Of a stretch of 64,000 nt of DNA, positions 33,900 to 41,857 are shown one piece after another. The notes under the pieces were generated by a model. It searched no databases. It had not been told where the DNA came from and saw only the letters and a list, made by a program, of their open reading frames with translations. The DNA is taken from positions 15,404 to 79,403 of the forward strand of contig JAZRNN010000030.1 of assembly GCA_045648175.1 (NCBI GenBank), given 5' to 3'. The stretch's first letter is position 1, and every line of letters begins with the position of its first letter. The position numbers and the translations under genes are program-made. The DNA is from SIG440 sp045648175 (GTDB lineage: Bacteria > Bacillota > Clostridia > Monoglobales > Monoglobaceae).

Positions 33900-33926
33900 G
33901 ACCGCCAGAATTTATCCCAAACGGTC
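33891..33926 (-). terminator. Possible terminator of phoR
   Basis: GACCG (33900-33904) and CGGTC (33922-33926) pair around a 17-nt loop and are followed on the minus strand by CTTTTGTTTT. The stem is short, so confidence is limited. Confidence 0.45.
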
Positions 33927-33934
33927 ATTTAGTA

Positions 33935-35590
33935 TTATATATTAAATTCAACAGTAACTCTTGTGCCTTTATCCACCGCACTTTCAAGAGTTATTTCCGC
34001 ATTATGATATGCCGCACCGTGCTTAACTATGGAAAGTCCCAGTCCGGTACCTCCCACCTGCTTTGAATGACTTTTATCAACCCGATAAAAACGTTCAAAA
34101 ACTCTGCTCTGATCTGTATATGGAATCCCTATCCCCGTATCTCTTACGGTAAGATATACCCTTCCGTCATCACATCCGCTGACCACAATATCTACAGTTC
34201 CGTCTTTCTTGTTATATTTTATGGCATTATCACAAAGGTTATATACCATTTCACTGAGAATTTTCCGGGTCCCCGAAATTACTGCGTGCTCTCCAAAGAG
34301 TCTGAGTTCAACCATGCTCCTATCCGCCACCGGCTTAAGTCGGTCAATGATTTCCTCTGACAGTTCATACAAATCTACCTTTTCCATTATCAGCTGAGCA
34401 GACTTTTCATCAAACTCTGACAGCTTTATAATATCTGTCACCAGAGTAATAAGACGCTGAGCCTCGTCATAAATAGAGGTAGAAAAATCCACCACCGTGC
34501 TGTCAGGCGTACCCCCCATCTTCATCATTTCAGCAAAGCCTGATATTGATGTAAGAGGAGTTTTTAACTCATGAGAAACATTTGATGTAAATTCACGTCT
34601 CAGCATCTCGCGCTTTGCGCTCTCGGTGATGTCTATAATCATAATTACCGCACCGATTACTTTTTCACCTTCAAAAACAGGGTTGGCAATTAATCTGTAT
34701 TTTTTTGTATCTATATCCAAATCACTTTCTGATCTATTGCCATTCAAGGCTATTTCAACTGCTGCACGGAAATTTTCTGTACGGTTAATCATCAGAACAT
34801 TTTCAACTTTTGAACCGTCGGCTTCAAGAATACTCAATGCAGAATTATTACAGGTAAGTATATTATGGTTTATATCCGTTACAATCAGCCCTTCGCTCAT
34901 GTTCTCGCTAATAAGTCTGAATTCCTCCTGTTTTTTCCTTGCCTCCTTTATCTGACTGTCAATTGTTCTCTTCTGTACAGAAATCTTTCTCAGCAAAGGA
35001 GTTAACTCGTCGTAGGTTTCGTTTTTAGTAGGATCGTCAAGGTCAAGGTCATTTATGGGCTTTACAATCGCCTTAGACAACCGATGGGAAAGGAACAACG
35101 AAATACCCATAACAATGAATATAATCACAATAAGTGGCTGAATCAAACCAAGCAAAATCGCTATCACAGAGTTCTGTTTGGTGGATACTCTCAAAAAACT
35201 TCCGTCTTCGCGTTTTACCGCATAATATGAAATTTTCTTCATCAATGTATCTGAATATCTTGAGCTTGAACCCCAACCATTCTTTGCTGCCTCGGCAATT
35301 TCTTCGCGTTCGGTATGGTTATCCAGTTGTGTAGAATCTACTGAGGTGTCGGCAATCACCGTTCCGTCAGGGGCAATAATGGTTATTCTTTTGTCACTAC
35401 CCTTAAAATTGTCAATATAGCCTATCCCTTCACTTTCAATAGCATAGGATATATAATTCACCTCGTTTTTTAACTCGGACATAATCTGCTGCTGGAAATA
35501 TTCAAACAGTATTCCAAAAATTAAAACAAAGCTAACAAGCAAAACAAGCAACGAAGTAAGAAAACTTGAACGAAAAATCTTTTCATTCAC
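33935..35590 (-). CDS. phoR: Sensor histidine kinase, PhoR type
   Basis: 551 residues: membrane span 9-30, extracytoplasmic domain to about 140, second span 141-168, PAS domain about 223-320, HisKA with the phospho-acceptor H340 in NVSHELKTP, and the HATPase with NLCDNAIKY, DTGIGIP and GTGLGLSI. Its overlap with the response regulator gene (8 nt) and the neighbouring phosphate transporter support PhoR; the signal assignment is by context and architecture, not by a unique motif. Confidence 0.88.
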   Translation of the reverse strand: MNEKIFRSSFLTSLLVLLVSFVLIFGILFEYFQQQIMSELKNEVNYISYAIESEGIGYIDNFKGSDKRITIIAPDGTVIADTSVDSTQLDNHTEREEIAEAAKNGWGSSSRYSDTLMKKISYYAVKREDGSFLRVSTKQNSVIAILLGLIQPLIVIIFIVMGISLFLSHRLSKAIVKPINDLDLDDPTKNETYDELTPLLRKISVQKRTIDSQIKEARKKQEEFRLISENMSEGLIVTDINHNILTCNNSALSILEADGSKVENVLMINRTENFRAAVEIALNGNRSESDLDIDTKKYRLIANPVFEGEKVIGAVIMIIDITESAKREMLRREFTSNVSHELKTPLTSISGFAEMMKMGGTPDSTVVDFSTSIYDEAQRLITLVTDIIKLSEFDEKSAQLIMEKVDLYELSEEIIDRLKPVADRSMVELRLFGEHAVISGTRKILSEMVYNLCDNAIKYNKKDGTVDIVVSGCDDGRVYLTVRDTGIGIPYTDQSRVFERFYRVDKSHSKQVGGTGLGLSIVKHGAAYHNAEITLESAVDKGTRVTVEFNI

Positions 35591-36260
35591 CAGTGCTTCC
35601 TCCCATCTTATATCCTATATTCTTAACAGTGTGTATAAGCTCGCCCGAACTGCCAAGTTTAACCCTGAGTTTGCGTATATGTACATCCAAGGTTCTTGAT
35701 TCGTCATAAAAATCGCCCCAGACCTTTGAAAGCAGCGCTTCACGTTTTACCACATTGCCTTCTGCCTCCAGCAGCAATAATAAAAGCGAAAACTCCTTAA
35801 ATGAAAGGTTTATTTCTTCGCCCGAAACCTGAACAATATGCTTATCAGGATTGACATAAAGCTCGCCTATATGATATTCATTTATAGGGTTTGCCTTCTT
35901 ATACCTTCTCAGAACCGCACGGATACGTGACACAAGTTCGGTCATACCAAAAGGTTTTGCAATATAATCATCTGCCCCCATATCAAGACCTGTTACTTTG
36001 TCAAATTCGCTGTCTTTTGCAGTAAGCATTATAACAGGAATATCTGTTGTTCTTTCATCTTTTTGGAGTTTTTCAAGAATTTGCAGTCCATCCTCCTGCG
36101 GAAGCATTATGTCAAGCAAAATCAGCTGAGGCAAGGCAATATTCATCTCTGTCCAGAAGACTCTGGGCAAAGCAAAACCTTTTACCTCGTATCCCTCTTT
36201 TGCAAGAGCATAGCAAACCAGTTTGCGGATATTATCATCATCTTCAACAAAATAAATCAT
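35583..36260 (-). CDS. phoB: OmpR-family response regulator, PhoB/PhoP type
   Basis: 225 residues: receiver domain with acidic pocket VEDDD, phospho-acceptor Asp at about 50 in ILLDIMLP, conserved MLTAKD and KPF; then an OmpR/PhoB winged helix (about 125-220) with EFSLLLLLLEAEGNVV and SRTLDVHIRKLR. It pairs with the overlapping kinase. The start at 36260 (MIYFVED) has AGGAGG 9 nt upstream; the frame opens at a GTG three codons earlier. The Bacillus name would be phoP. Confidence 0.9.
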   Translation of the reverse strand: MIYFVEDDDNIRKLVCYALAKEGYEVKGFALPRVFWTEMNIALPQLILLDIMLPQEDGLQILEKLQKDERTTDIPVIMLTAKDSEFDKVTGLDMGADDYIAKPFGMTELVSRIRAVLRRYKKANPINEYHIGELYVNPDKHIVQVSGEEINLSFKEFSLLLLLLEAEGNVVKREALLSKVWGDFYDESRTLDVHIRKLRVKLGSSGELIHTVKNIGYKMGGSTGE

Positions 36261-36286
36261 TGGTGTCACCTCCTGATTTCAAGTAT

Positions 36287-36315
36287 ATTATACAATATTC
36301 TTCTTGAAATTTCAA
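36287..36315 (-). promoter_or_regulatory. Sigma-A promoter of phoBR
   Basis: Minus-strand TTGAAA (36310-36315), 17-bp spacer, TATAAT (36287-36292). The -35 lies in a palindrome TTGAAATTTCAA. No Pho-box repeat is visible here. Confidence 0.85.
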
Positions 36316-36352
36316 TCCAAAAATATACATATAATTTTCATACAACTCAATA

Positions 36353-36381
36353 TTGACATATCTCTTTGAATTTGATAAAAT
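36353..36381 (+). promoter_or_regulatory. Sigma-A promoter of the hydrogenase-maturation operon
   Basis: Consensus TTGACA (36353-36358), 17-bp spacer, extended TG-A-TAAAAT (36376-36381). Transcription should begin near 36386-36388, directly at the first hairpin of the leader. One of the best promoters in the window, which makes a downstream control step sensible. Confidence 0.9.
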
Positions 36382-36385
36382 AATA

Positions 36386-36508
36386 ACAGGCAAAGTCATT
36401 GTCTGATGCTGAAGATAAGGATTATTTCTGCGTCTGGGGCAAAGGTCAGAAAGTTTTGTTTGTATTTTCGTGCACCTTTGCAGCATTGCATTGGTGCATT
36501 ATTTTTTT
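36386..36508 (+). ncRNA. Riboswitch- or attenuator-like leader of the hydE/hydG operon
   Basis: About 120 nt between the promoter and the first ribosome binding site. Hairpin 1: AGGCAA/TTGTCT, loop AGTCA (36388-36404). Hairpin 2: GATGC/GCGTC (36405-36409 with 36430-36434) enclosing a smaller AGA-TAA/TTA-TCT helix. Then GCAAAGGT (36439-36446), exactly complementary to ACCTTTGC (36474-36481) in the left arm of the terminator. Pairing these would break the terminator and allow expression. The fold matches no riboswitch class I know. An untranslated-looking 34-codon ORF (36406-36510) also crosses it but lacks a Shine-Dalgarno site. Confidence 0.65.
36471..36508 (+). terminator. Intrinsic terminator inside the leader
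   Basis: TGCACC-TT-TGCA, loop GCAT, TGCA-TT-GGTGCA (36471-36498), a symmetric helix with one TT/TT internal loop, followed by TTATTTTTTT. It ends 7 nt before the AGAGG site of the first gene, so it must be conditional if the operon is expressed. Confidence 0.85.
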
Positions 36509-36527
36509 AGCGCCAAGAGGTAATTTT

Positions 36528-36773
36528 ATGAATACACGAATTGCAATAATTGGAATAATAGTAGAAAATACCGAATGTGCCGACGACATCAATCAGATTC
36601 TTCACGAATACGGCAGCTACATTGTTGGCAGAATGGGTATTCCCTATCGCGAAAGAAAGTTATCGGTAATCAGCGTTATCGTTGATGCCTCCACTGATAT
36701 TATCGGTGCACTTTCGGGCAAGCTTGGTATGGTTAAGGGTGTATCGGTAAAAACCGTATATTCCAAGGAGTAG
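36528..36773 (+). CDS. TM1266-type [FeFe]-hydrogenase system putative regulator
   Basis: 81 residues with an ACT/NikR-like ferredoxin fold, MNTRIAIIGIIVENTE and a MGIPYRERKLSVISVIVDA core, as in the small TM1266 family found next to hydE and hydG. It has no DNA-binding domain, so regulation by it is presumed by association. The start at 36528 has AGAGG 8 nt upstream; a 43-codon upstream extension of the frame runs through the leader hairpins and is not coding. It is followed 3 nt later by hydE. Confidence 0.87.
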   Translation: MNTRIAIIGIIVENTECADDINQILHEYGSYIVGRMGIPYRERKLSVISVIVDASTDIIGALSGKLGMVKGVSVKTVYSKE

Positions 36774-36776
36774 TTT

Positions 36777-37835
36777 ATGACAAACAAGGAACTTATAACT
36801 AAACTTGATGGGCAGGGCGTTCTCCAAAAGCATGAATTTGTACAGCTTCTTTCCACCTATACTGATGAAGATTTGAAGTTTGCGCAAGAACTTTCAAGAG
36901 AAACCGCAATTAAATATTTCGGTAACAAAATTTATATTCGTGGTCTTATTGAATTTACAAACATCTGCAAACAAAACTGTCTTTACTGCGGTTTGCGTGC
37001 AGAAAACAGCAATGTATCACGATATCGGCTTACAAAAGAGGATATTCTGGAATGTTGCCACGAAGGATATAAATTAGGCTTTCGCACCTTTGTTTTGCAA
37101 GGCGGGGAAGACCCCCACTTTAAAGATGAGCTTGTTTGTGATATTGTGAAGTCAATTAAAACAGAATTCCCTGACTGTGCCGTAACACTCTCAATCGGCG
37201 AAAAGTCTAGGGATACATATCAAAAGTTTTTTGATGCAGGAGCAGACAGATACCTCCTTCGTCACGAAACAGCAAACCCCGAACACTATTCACGTCTTCA
37301 TCCCGAAAATCTTTCTCTTGCAAGCCGCAAGGAATGTCTTTTTAATCTTAAAGACATCGGTTTTCAGACAGGCTGCGGATTTATGGTAGGCTCGCCGTTT
37401 CAGACCTTTGAAACATTGGCAGAAGATTTACTTTTTATCCACAATCTTAAACCGCAGATGGTAGGCATCGGTCCATTTGTTCCACACAAGGACACACCCT
37501 TTGGCAAGGAGCCACGTGGCAGTCTAGAGTTGACACTTTTCTTACTGGCTTTGGTCAGAATAATGCAAAAAAATGTTCTTCTTCCCTCTACTACTGCTTT
37601 AGGGACTATTCATCCCAAAGGTCGCGAAATGGGAATTCTCTCGGGTGCAAACGTTGTAATGCCCAATCTTTCGCCTATATCTGTCAGAAAGAAATATATG
37701 TTGTATGATGGCAAAATAAGTACCGATGAAGAAGCCGCCGAAGGCGTTGAGGCATTAAAGAAAAAAATGAAAAAAATTGGTTACGAAATCACCGTATCAC
37801 GCGGAGATTTTAAAGATATATTAAAGAGAGGATGA
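36777..37835 (+). CDS. hydE: [FeFe]-hydrogenase maturase HydE (radical SAM)
   Basis: 352 residues. The radical SAM cluster motif is CKQNCLYC at about 62-69 (CxxxCxxC), followed by FVLQGGEDPHF and the barrel conserved TGCGFMVGSP. HydE acts with HydG and HydF to build the 2Fe subcluster of the H-cluster, processing the HydG-derived Fe complex toward the bridging dithiolate. AGGAG precedes the ATG by 8 nt. Its stop overlaps the ATGA of the next frame, indicating coupling with hydG. No hydF or hydrogenase gene is in the window. Confidence 0.93.
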   Translation: MTNKELITKLDGQGVLQKHEFVQLLSTYTDEDLKFAQELSRETAIKYFGNKIYIRGLIEFTNICKQNCLYCGLRAENSNVSRYRLTKEDILECCHEGYKLGFRTFVLQGGEDPHFKDELVCDIVKSIKTEFPDCAVTLSIGEKSRDTYQKFFDAGADRYLLRHETANPEHYSRLHPENLSLASRKECLFNLKDIGFQTGCGFMVGSPFQTFETLAEDLLFIHNLKPQMVGIGPFVPHKDTPFGKEPRGSLELTLFLLALVRIMQKNVLLPSTTALGTIHPKGREMGILSGANVVMPNLSPISVRKKYMLYDGKISTDEEAAEGVEALKKKMKKIGYEITVSRGDFKDILKRG

Positions 37836-37840
37836 ATGTT

Positions 37841-39265
37841 ATGGCAAAATATGATGTTAAATCATTAGTTGCCGAGGAATTTATCAATCATGAAGAAATC
37901 CTTGAAACTATTGAATACGCAAAAGCAAATAAGTCAAACAAGGAGCTTATATTCTCCCTCATTAAACGTGCTGAGGACTGCAAGGGCCTTACACACCGTG
38001 AGGCGGCAGTTCTTCTTGAATGTGATATTCCCGAAGCGATTCAGGCAATAAAAGACCTTGCAATCAAAATAAAAGAAAAAATTTACGGAAACCGTATTGT
38101 TATGTTTGCTCCCCTGTACCTTTCAAACTACTGTGTAAACGGATGCACATACTGCCCCTATCATTACGGCAACAAATGCATCACCCGAAAAAAACTTACT
38201 CAGGAAGAAATCAAGGCTGAGGTTATTGCCCTTCAGGATATGGGACACAAGCGCCTAGCAATCGAGCTTGGCGAAGACCCTGTTAACAACCCCATAGAAT
38301 ACGTTCTTGAAAGTATTGACACAATTTACGGCATCAAGCACAAAAATGGCGCAATCCGCCGTGTAAATGTCAATATTGCGGCAACAACAGTTGAAAATTA
38401 CCGTAAACTGAAGGATGCAGGTATCGGCACATACATACTCTTTCAGGAAACCTACCACAAAGAAAATTATGAAGCACTTCACCCAACAGGTCCCAAGCAT
38501 AACTACGCATACCACACCGAGGCTATGGACAGAGCGATGGATGGCGGCATTGATGATGTAGGTATCGGCGTTTTGTTTGGTCTAGAGATGTACCGCTACG
38601 ACTTTGTCGGTCTGCTTATGCACGCAGAGCATCTTGAGGCGGCAAAGGGTGTTGGTCCTCATACCATAAGCGTTCCCAGAATTTGTCCTGCTGAGGGTAT
38701 TGATAAAGATTCCTTTACCAATGCAATATCTGACGAAATTTTTGAAAAGATTGTTGCAGTTATCCGCATCGCCGTGCCATACACGGGTATGATTATCTCA
38801 ACACGTGAGTCAAAGGCATCAAGAGAAAGAGTTTTGCGTCTTGGTGTATCACAGATAAGCGGCGGGTCAAAAACTTCTGTTGGTGGTTATATACACGACG
38901 AGCCCGAGGACGAAAATTCCGCACAGTTTGACATCAGCGACACCCGTCCCCTTGACGCTGTAGTTAACTGGCTGCTTGAACTTGGCTATATTCCAAGCTT
39001 TTGTACCGCATGTTATCGTGAAGGCAGAACGGGAGACCGCTTTATGTCACTGGCAAAATCAGGGCAAATTGCAAACTGCTGTCAGCCAAATGCCTTGATA
39101 ACTTTAAAAGAATATCTTACCGACTATGCATCACCCCAAACGGTTGAGAATGGTTTAAAAGTAATCAAAAATGAAATTGAAAAGGTTCCCAATGAAAAAA
39201 CAAGGGAATTGGCAAAGAAATACATTGCAGAAATTGAAGACGGAAAAAGAGATTTCCGTTTCTAA
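37841..39265 (+). CDS. hydG: [FeFe]-hydrogenase maturase HydG (tyrosine lyase)
   Basis: 474 residues. Radical SAM motif CVNGCTYC at about 100-107 and a C-terminal second cluster site with CTACYREGRTGDRFM and NCCQPN. HydG cleaves tyrosine to give the CO and CN ligands of the H-cluster. The frame opens at an ATG (37832) overlapping the hydE stop, but the ATG at 37841 (MAKYDVKS) is better spaced from AGAGG. It ends 25 nt before the Dabb gene. Confidence 0.95.
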   Translation: MAKYDVKSLVAEEFINHEEILETIEYAKANKSNKELIFSLIKRAEDCKGLTHREAAVLLECDIPEAIQAIKDLAIKIKEKIYGNRIVMFAPLYLSNYCVNGCTYCPYHYGNKCITRKKLTQEEIKAEVIALQDMGHKRLAIELGEDPVNNPIEYVLESIDTIYGIKHKNGAIRRVNVNIAATTVENYRKLKDAGIGTYILFQETYHKENYEALHPTGPKHNYAYHTEAMDRAMDGGIDDVGIGVLFGLEMYRYDFVGLLMHAEHLEAAKGVGPHTISVPRICPAEGIDKDSFTNAISDEIFEKIVAVIRIAVPYTGMIISTRESKASRERVLRLGVSQISGGSKTSVGGYIHDEPEDENSAQFDISDTRPLDAVVNWLLELGYIPSFCTACYREGRTGDRFMSLAKSGQIANCCQPNALITLKEYLTDYASPQTVENGLKVIKNEIEKVPNEKTRELAKKYIAEIEDGKRDFRF

Positions 39266-39290
39266 AAAATAAAAAGAGAGGTTGATTAAA

Positions 39291-39590
39291 ATGATAAAAC
39301 ACGTAATTATATGGAATTTTAAGGAAGAACTGACCGCCGACGAAAGAGCCGTTGCGGCAGCAAAAATTAAGGAAGGCATTGAAGGCCTTATGGGACAAAT
39401 TGACGGTCTTACCGAAATCAAGGTGTCAATCAATCCCCTTGCATCATCAAGCGGTGATTTAATTCTTGACAGCACCTTTGTAGACGAAGCCGCACTCAAA
39501 GGCTATCAGGTTCACCCCAAGCACGTTGAAGTTGCCACTTATGTACGTTCACAGGTTGGCAGCCGTGCAAGTTTTGACTACGAGATTTAG
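39291..39590 (+). CDS. Dabb (stress-responsive A/B barrel) domain protein
   Basis: 99 residues starting MIKHVIIWNFKEEL, the Dabb signature, with the typical later HPKHVEVATYV. These small dimeric barrels bind small molecules; plant and actinobacterial members respond to stress or act as cyclases. The start at 39291 has AGAGG 10 nt upstream. It is the last gene of the hydE-hydG transcript, directly before a terminator, which suggests a link to hydrogenase maturation that I cannot prove from sequence. Confidence 0.88.
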   Translation: MIKHVIIWNFKEELTADERAVAAAKIKEGIEGLMGQIDGLTEIKVSINPLASSSGDLILDSTFVDEAALKGYQVHPKHVEVATYVRSQVGSRASFDYEI

Positions 39591-39608
39591 TATATAAAAT
39601 AAAATACC

Positions 39609-39642
39609 AAGAGCCGTTTTCGATATTTCGAAAACGGCTCTT
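39609..39642. terminator. Bidirectional terminator between the hyd operon and wecB
   Basis: Perfect 15-bp stem (39609-39623 with 39628-39642), loop tatt, TTTTATATTT on the plus side; ends both the Dabb transcript and the long convergent operon finishing with wecB. Confidence 0.93.
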
Positions 39643-39657
39643 TTATATTTGCAAAAT

Positions 39658-40779
39658 TTATTTACAATACTTATCTACAATTGCTTTAACTATACGTTCT
39701 GATGCGTGACCGTCGCCATAAGGGTTAACAGCCTTTGCCATCTTGTTGTACGCTGACTCGTCGGTAATCAGTTCTTTTGCAAGATTATAAATTACATTCT
39801 CGTCTACACCGGCAATTTTTACTGTTCCTGCATCAACTGCCTCGGGGCGCTCGGTTTCGTTGCGCATAACAAGTACAGGCTTACCAAGTGACGGAGCTTC
39901 CTCCTGAAGGCCGCCTGAATCTGTCATAACCATATAACCACGGCTGATTGCATTATGAAGCTCGTCAGCATTTACAGGTTCAATAAGTTTAACTCTGTCC
40001 ATATCTCCAAGAATACTGTATGCAACCTCGCGAACAGCAGGGTTCATGTGAACGGGATATACAACCTCTACCTCGGGGAAATCTTCCACAATTCTCTTTA
40101 CAGCACGGCAGATGTTCTTTAACGGCTCGCCTAAATTTTCACGGCGGTGTGCTGTCATAACAATTACCTTTTTGCTGTCCCAGTTCATTGACGCTAAACC
40201 TTCGTCTTTAAACACATAATCAGGACGTACTGTTGTCTGGAGTGCATCGATTACAGTATTACCAGTAATGTAAATTGTGCTGTCATCGACATTTTCACGA
40301 AGAAGATTTTCACGGTTACGCTCGGTAGGTGAAAAATGCATATCCGCAATCACACCGGTGAGACGGCGATTAACTTCTTCGGGAAACGGTGAATATTTAT
40401 CAAATGTTCTGAGTCCAGCCTCAACGTGACCAACAGCAATCTGGTTATAGAAAGCCGCTAAACTGCCAACAAAAGTTGTTGATGTATCACCATGGACAAG
40501 CACCAAATCAGGCTTTGCTTCCTTCATCACATCGTCAAGCCCCTCTAAACCACGTGTTGTGATGCTGATAAGGGTTTGTCTATCCTTCATAATATTCAAG
40601 TCATAGTCAGGTTTAATTTCAAAAATTTCAAGAACCTGGTCAAGCATTTGTCGATGCTGTGCAGTAACACAGACAATTGATTCAATGTTCTCGTTTTTTT
40701 CAAGTTCCTTTACCAATGGCGCCATTTTAATAGCTTCCGGACGAGTACCGAAAATCGTCATTACTTTAATTTTTTTCAT
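39658..40779 (-). CDS. wecB: UDP-N-acetylglucosamine 2-epimerase (non-hydrolysing)
   Basis: 373 residues opening MKKIKVMTIFGTRPEAIKM, the family signature. Later conserved motifs are HGDTSTT, GHVEAGLRT and TAHRRENLG with the C-terminal DSGGLQEEAPSLGKP. It interconverts UDP-GlcNAc and UDP-ManNAc for wall polymers such as teichoic acid linkage units. The start at 40779 has AGGAGG 7 nt upstream; the open frame runs 18 codons further upstream inside wecA. It overlaps wecA by 14 nt and is the last gene of the operon. Confidence 0.95.
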   Translation of the reverse strand: MKKIKVMTIFGTRPEAIKMAPLVKELEKNENIESIVCVTAQHRQMLDQVLEIFEIKPDYDLNIMKDRQTLISITTRGLEGLDDVMKEAKPDLVLVHGDTSTTFVGSLAAFYNQIAVGHVEAGLRTFDKYSPFPEEVNRRLTGVIADMHFSPTERNRENLLRENVDDSTIYITGNTVIDALQTTVRPDYVFKDEGLASMNWDSKKVIVMTAHRRENLGEPLKNICRAVKRIVEDFPEVEVVYPVHMNPAVREVAYSILGDMDRVKLIEPVNADELHNAISRGYMVMTDSGGLQEEAPSLGKPVLVMRNETERPEAVDAGTVKIAGVDENVIYNLAKELITDESAYNKMAKAVNPYGDGHASERIVKAIVDKYCK

Positions 40780-41845
40780 TTGTATCCTCCTTTGAACCAT
40801 TATTTTCTTCATTTTTAGGTTCAATAACTGCAAAAGTTACAATTAAAATCACAACAACTGCCAAAACCAGAATAAGTCCCCGCAAAGCACCCTTCAATGC
40901 CATAACAACTGCTGTAAGGCACAGAATACTTGTAAGTGTATAAAGAATTGTTACTGTCTGTTTTTGTGAAAATCCCATATCAAGTAATCTGTGGTGCAGA
41001 TGCCCGCGGTCGGGTGACATAATAGGCTTTCTTTTAAGTATACGGCGAATTATTGCAAACAAAGTATCAAATATGGGCAGACCCAAAATCAGTACAGGAA
41101 CTGCAATCGACACAACTGCATAAGTCTTCATAACACCCTGAATTGAAATGGTGGCAAGCACAAAGCCTAGAAATGTTGAGCCTGTATCGCCCATAAAAAT
41201 CTTTGCAGGGTTGAAGTTGTATGGCAAAAATCCAAAGCCTGCACCTGCAAGTGCCGCAGTAACAATTGCCGCATTAACATTTTGTGAAAGCAGCGTCATT
41301 GAAAGAAGTGCAACAGATGCAATTGACGAAACACCTGCCGCAAGACCGTCAAGGCCATCAATAAGGTTTATTGCATTGGTAACACCTATAATCCAAATCA
41401 TAGTAATAGGAATCGACCACAATCCCAGATTAACGTATTGGGGGCCAAACCAGTTTGCAAGAGGATTTGCCACATACTGAATATCCACACCAAAATATAT
41501 CACTATCGCCGCCGCAATTATCTGAAATAACAATTTCACTTTAGCATTTAAATCACGCATATCATCAATAATACCGACTGTCACCATAATAACAGCACCT
41601 ATGAGAATACCCATAAGTTCGCGTTCCATTGTGGCAAAGCACAAAACACTTATGATAAATCCATAGAAAATGGCAAGTCCACCAATCAACGGAGTGGGTT
41701 TTTTATGAATTCTGCGTGAATCCTTTGGTACATCAATTGCATTGATTTTTCGTGCCAGAGAAATCACTGTGGGCGTTGATGCAAAAGAAATTAAAAAGCC
41801 CACTGCAAATGCCAGCATAATAAACATAACAATGGTTTTAAACAT
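40766..41845 (-). CDS. wecA: Undecaprenyl-phosphate GlcNAc-1-phosphate transferase (WecA/TagO family)
   Basis: 359 residues with about ten membrane segments. Family motifs on the cytoplasmic side: IDDMRDLNAKVK, NAINLIDGLDGLAAG, FMGDTGSTFLG and DRGHLHHRL. It makes the first lipid-linked sugar of wall teichoic acid or related polymers. It directly precedes and overlaps wecB, whose product supplies UDP-ManNAc for the second step. It starts 12 nt after trpS. Confidence 0.93.
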   Translation of the reverse strand: MFKTIVMFIMLAFAVGFLISFASTPTVISLARKINAIDVPKDSRRIHKKPTPLIGGLAIFYGFIISVLCFATMERELMGILIGAVIMVTVGIIDDMRDLNAKVKLLFQIIAAAIVIYFGVDIQYVANPLANWFGPQYVNLGLWSIPITMIWIIGVTNAINLIDGLDGLAAGVSSIASVALLSMTLLSQNVNAAIVTAALAGAGFGFLPYNFNPAKIFMGDTGSTFLGFVLATISIQGVMKTYAVVSIAVPVLILGLPIFDTLFAIIRRILKRKPIMSPDRGHLHHRLLDMGFSQKQTVTILYTLTSILCLTAVVMALKGALRGLILVLAVVVILIVTFAVIEPKNEENNGSKEDTNEKN

Positions 41846-41857
41846 TTTTATTTATCC

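Noticed and set aside
36399..36527. N-terminal extension of the TM1266-type regulator
   Set aside because: The 43 extra codons run through the leader hairpins and terminator, have no ribosome binding site, and family members start at MNTRIAIIG-like sequences.
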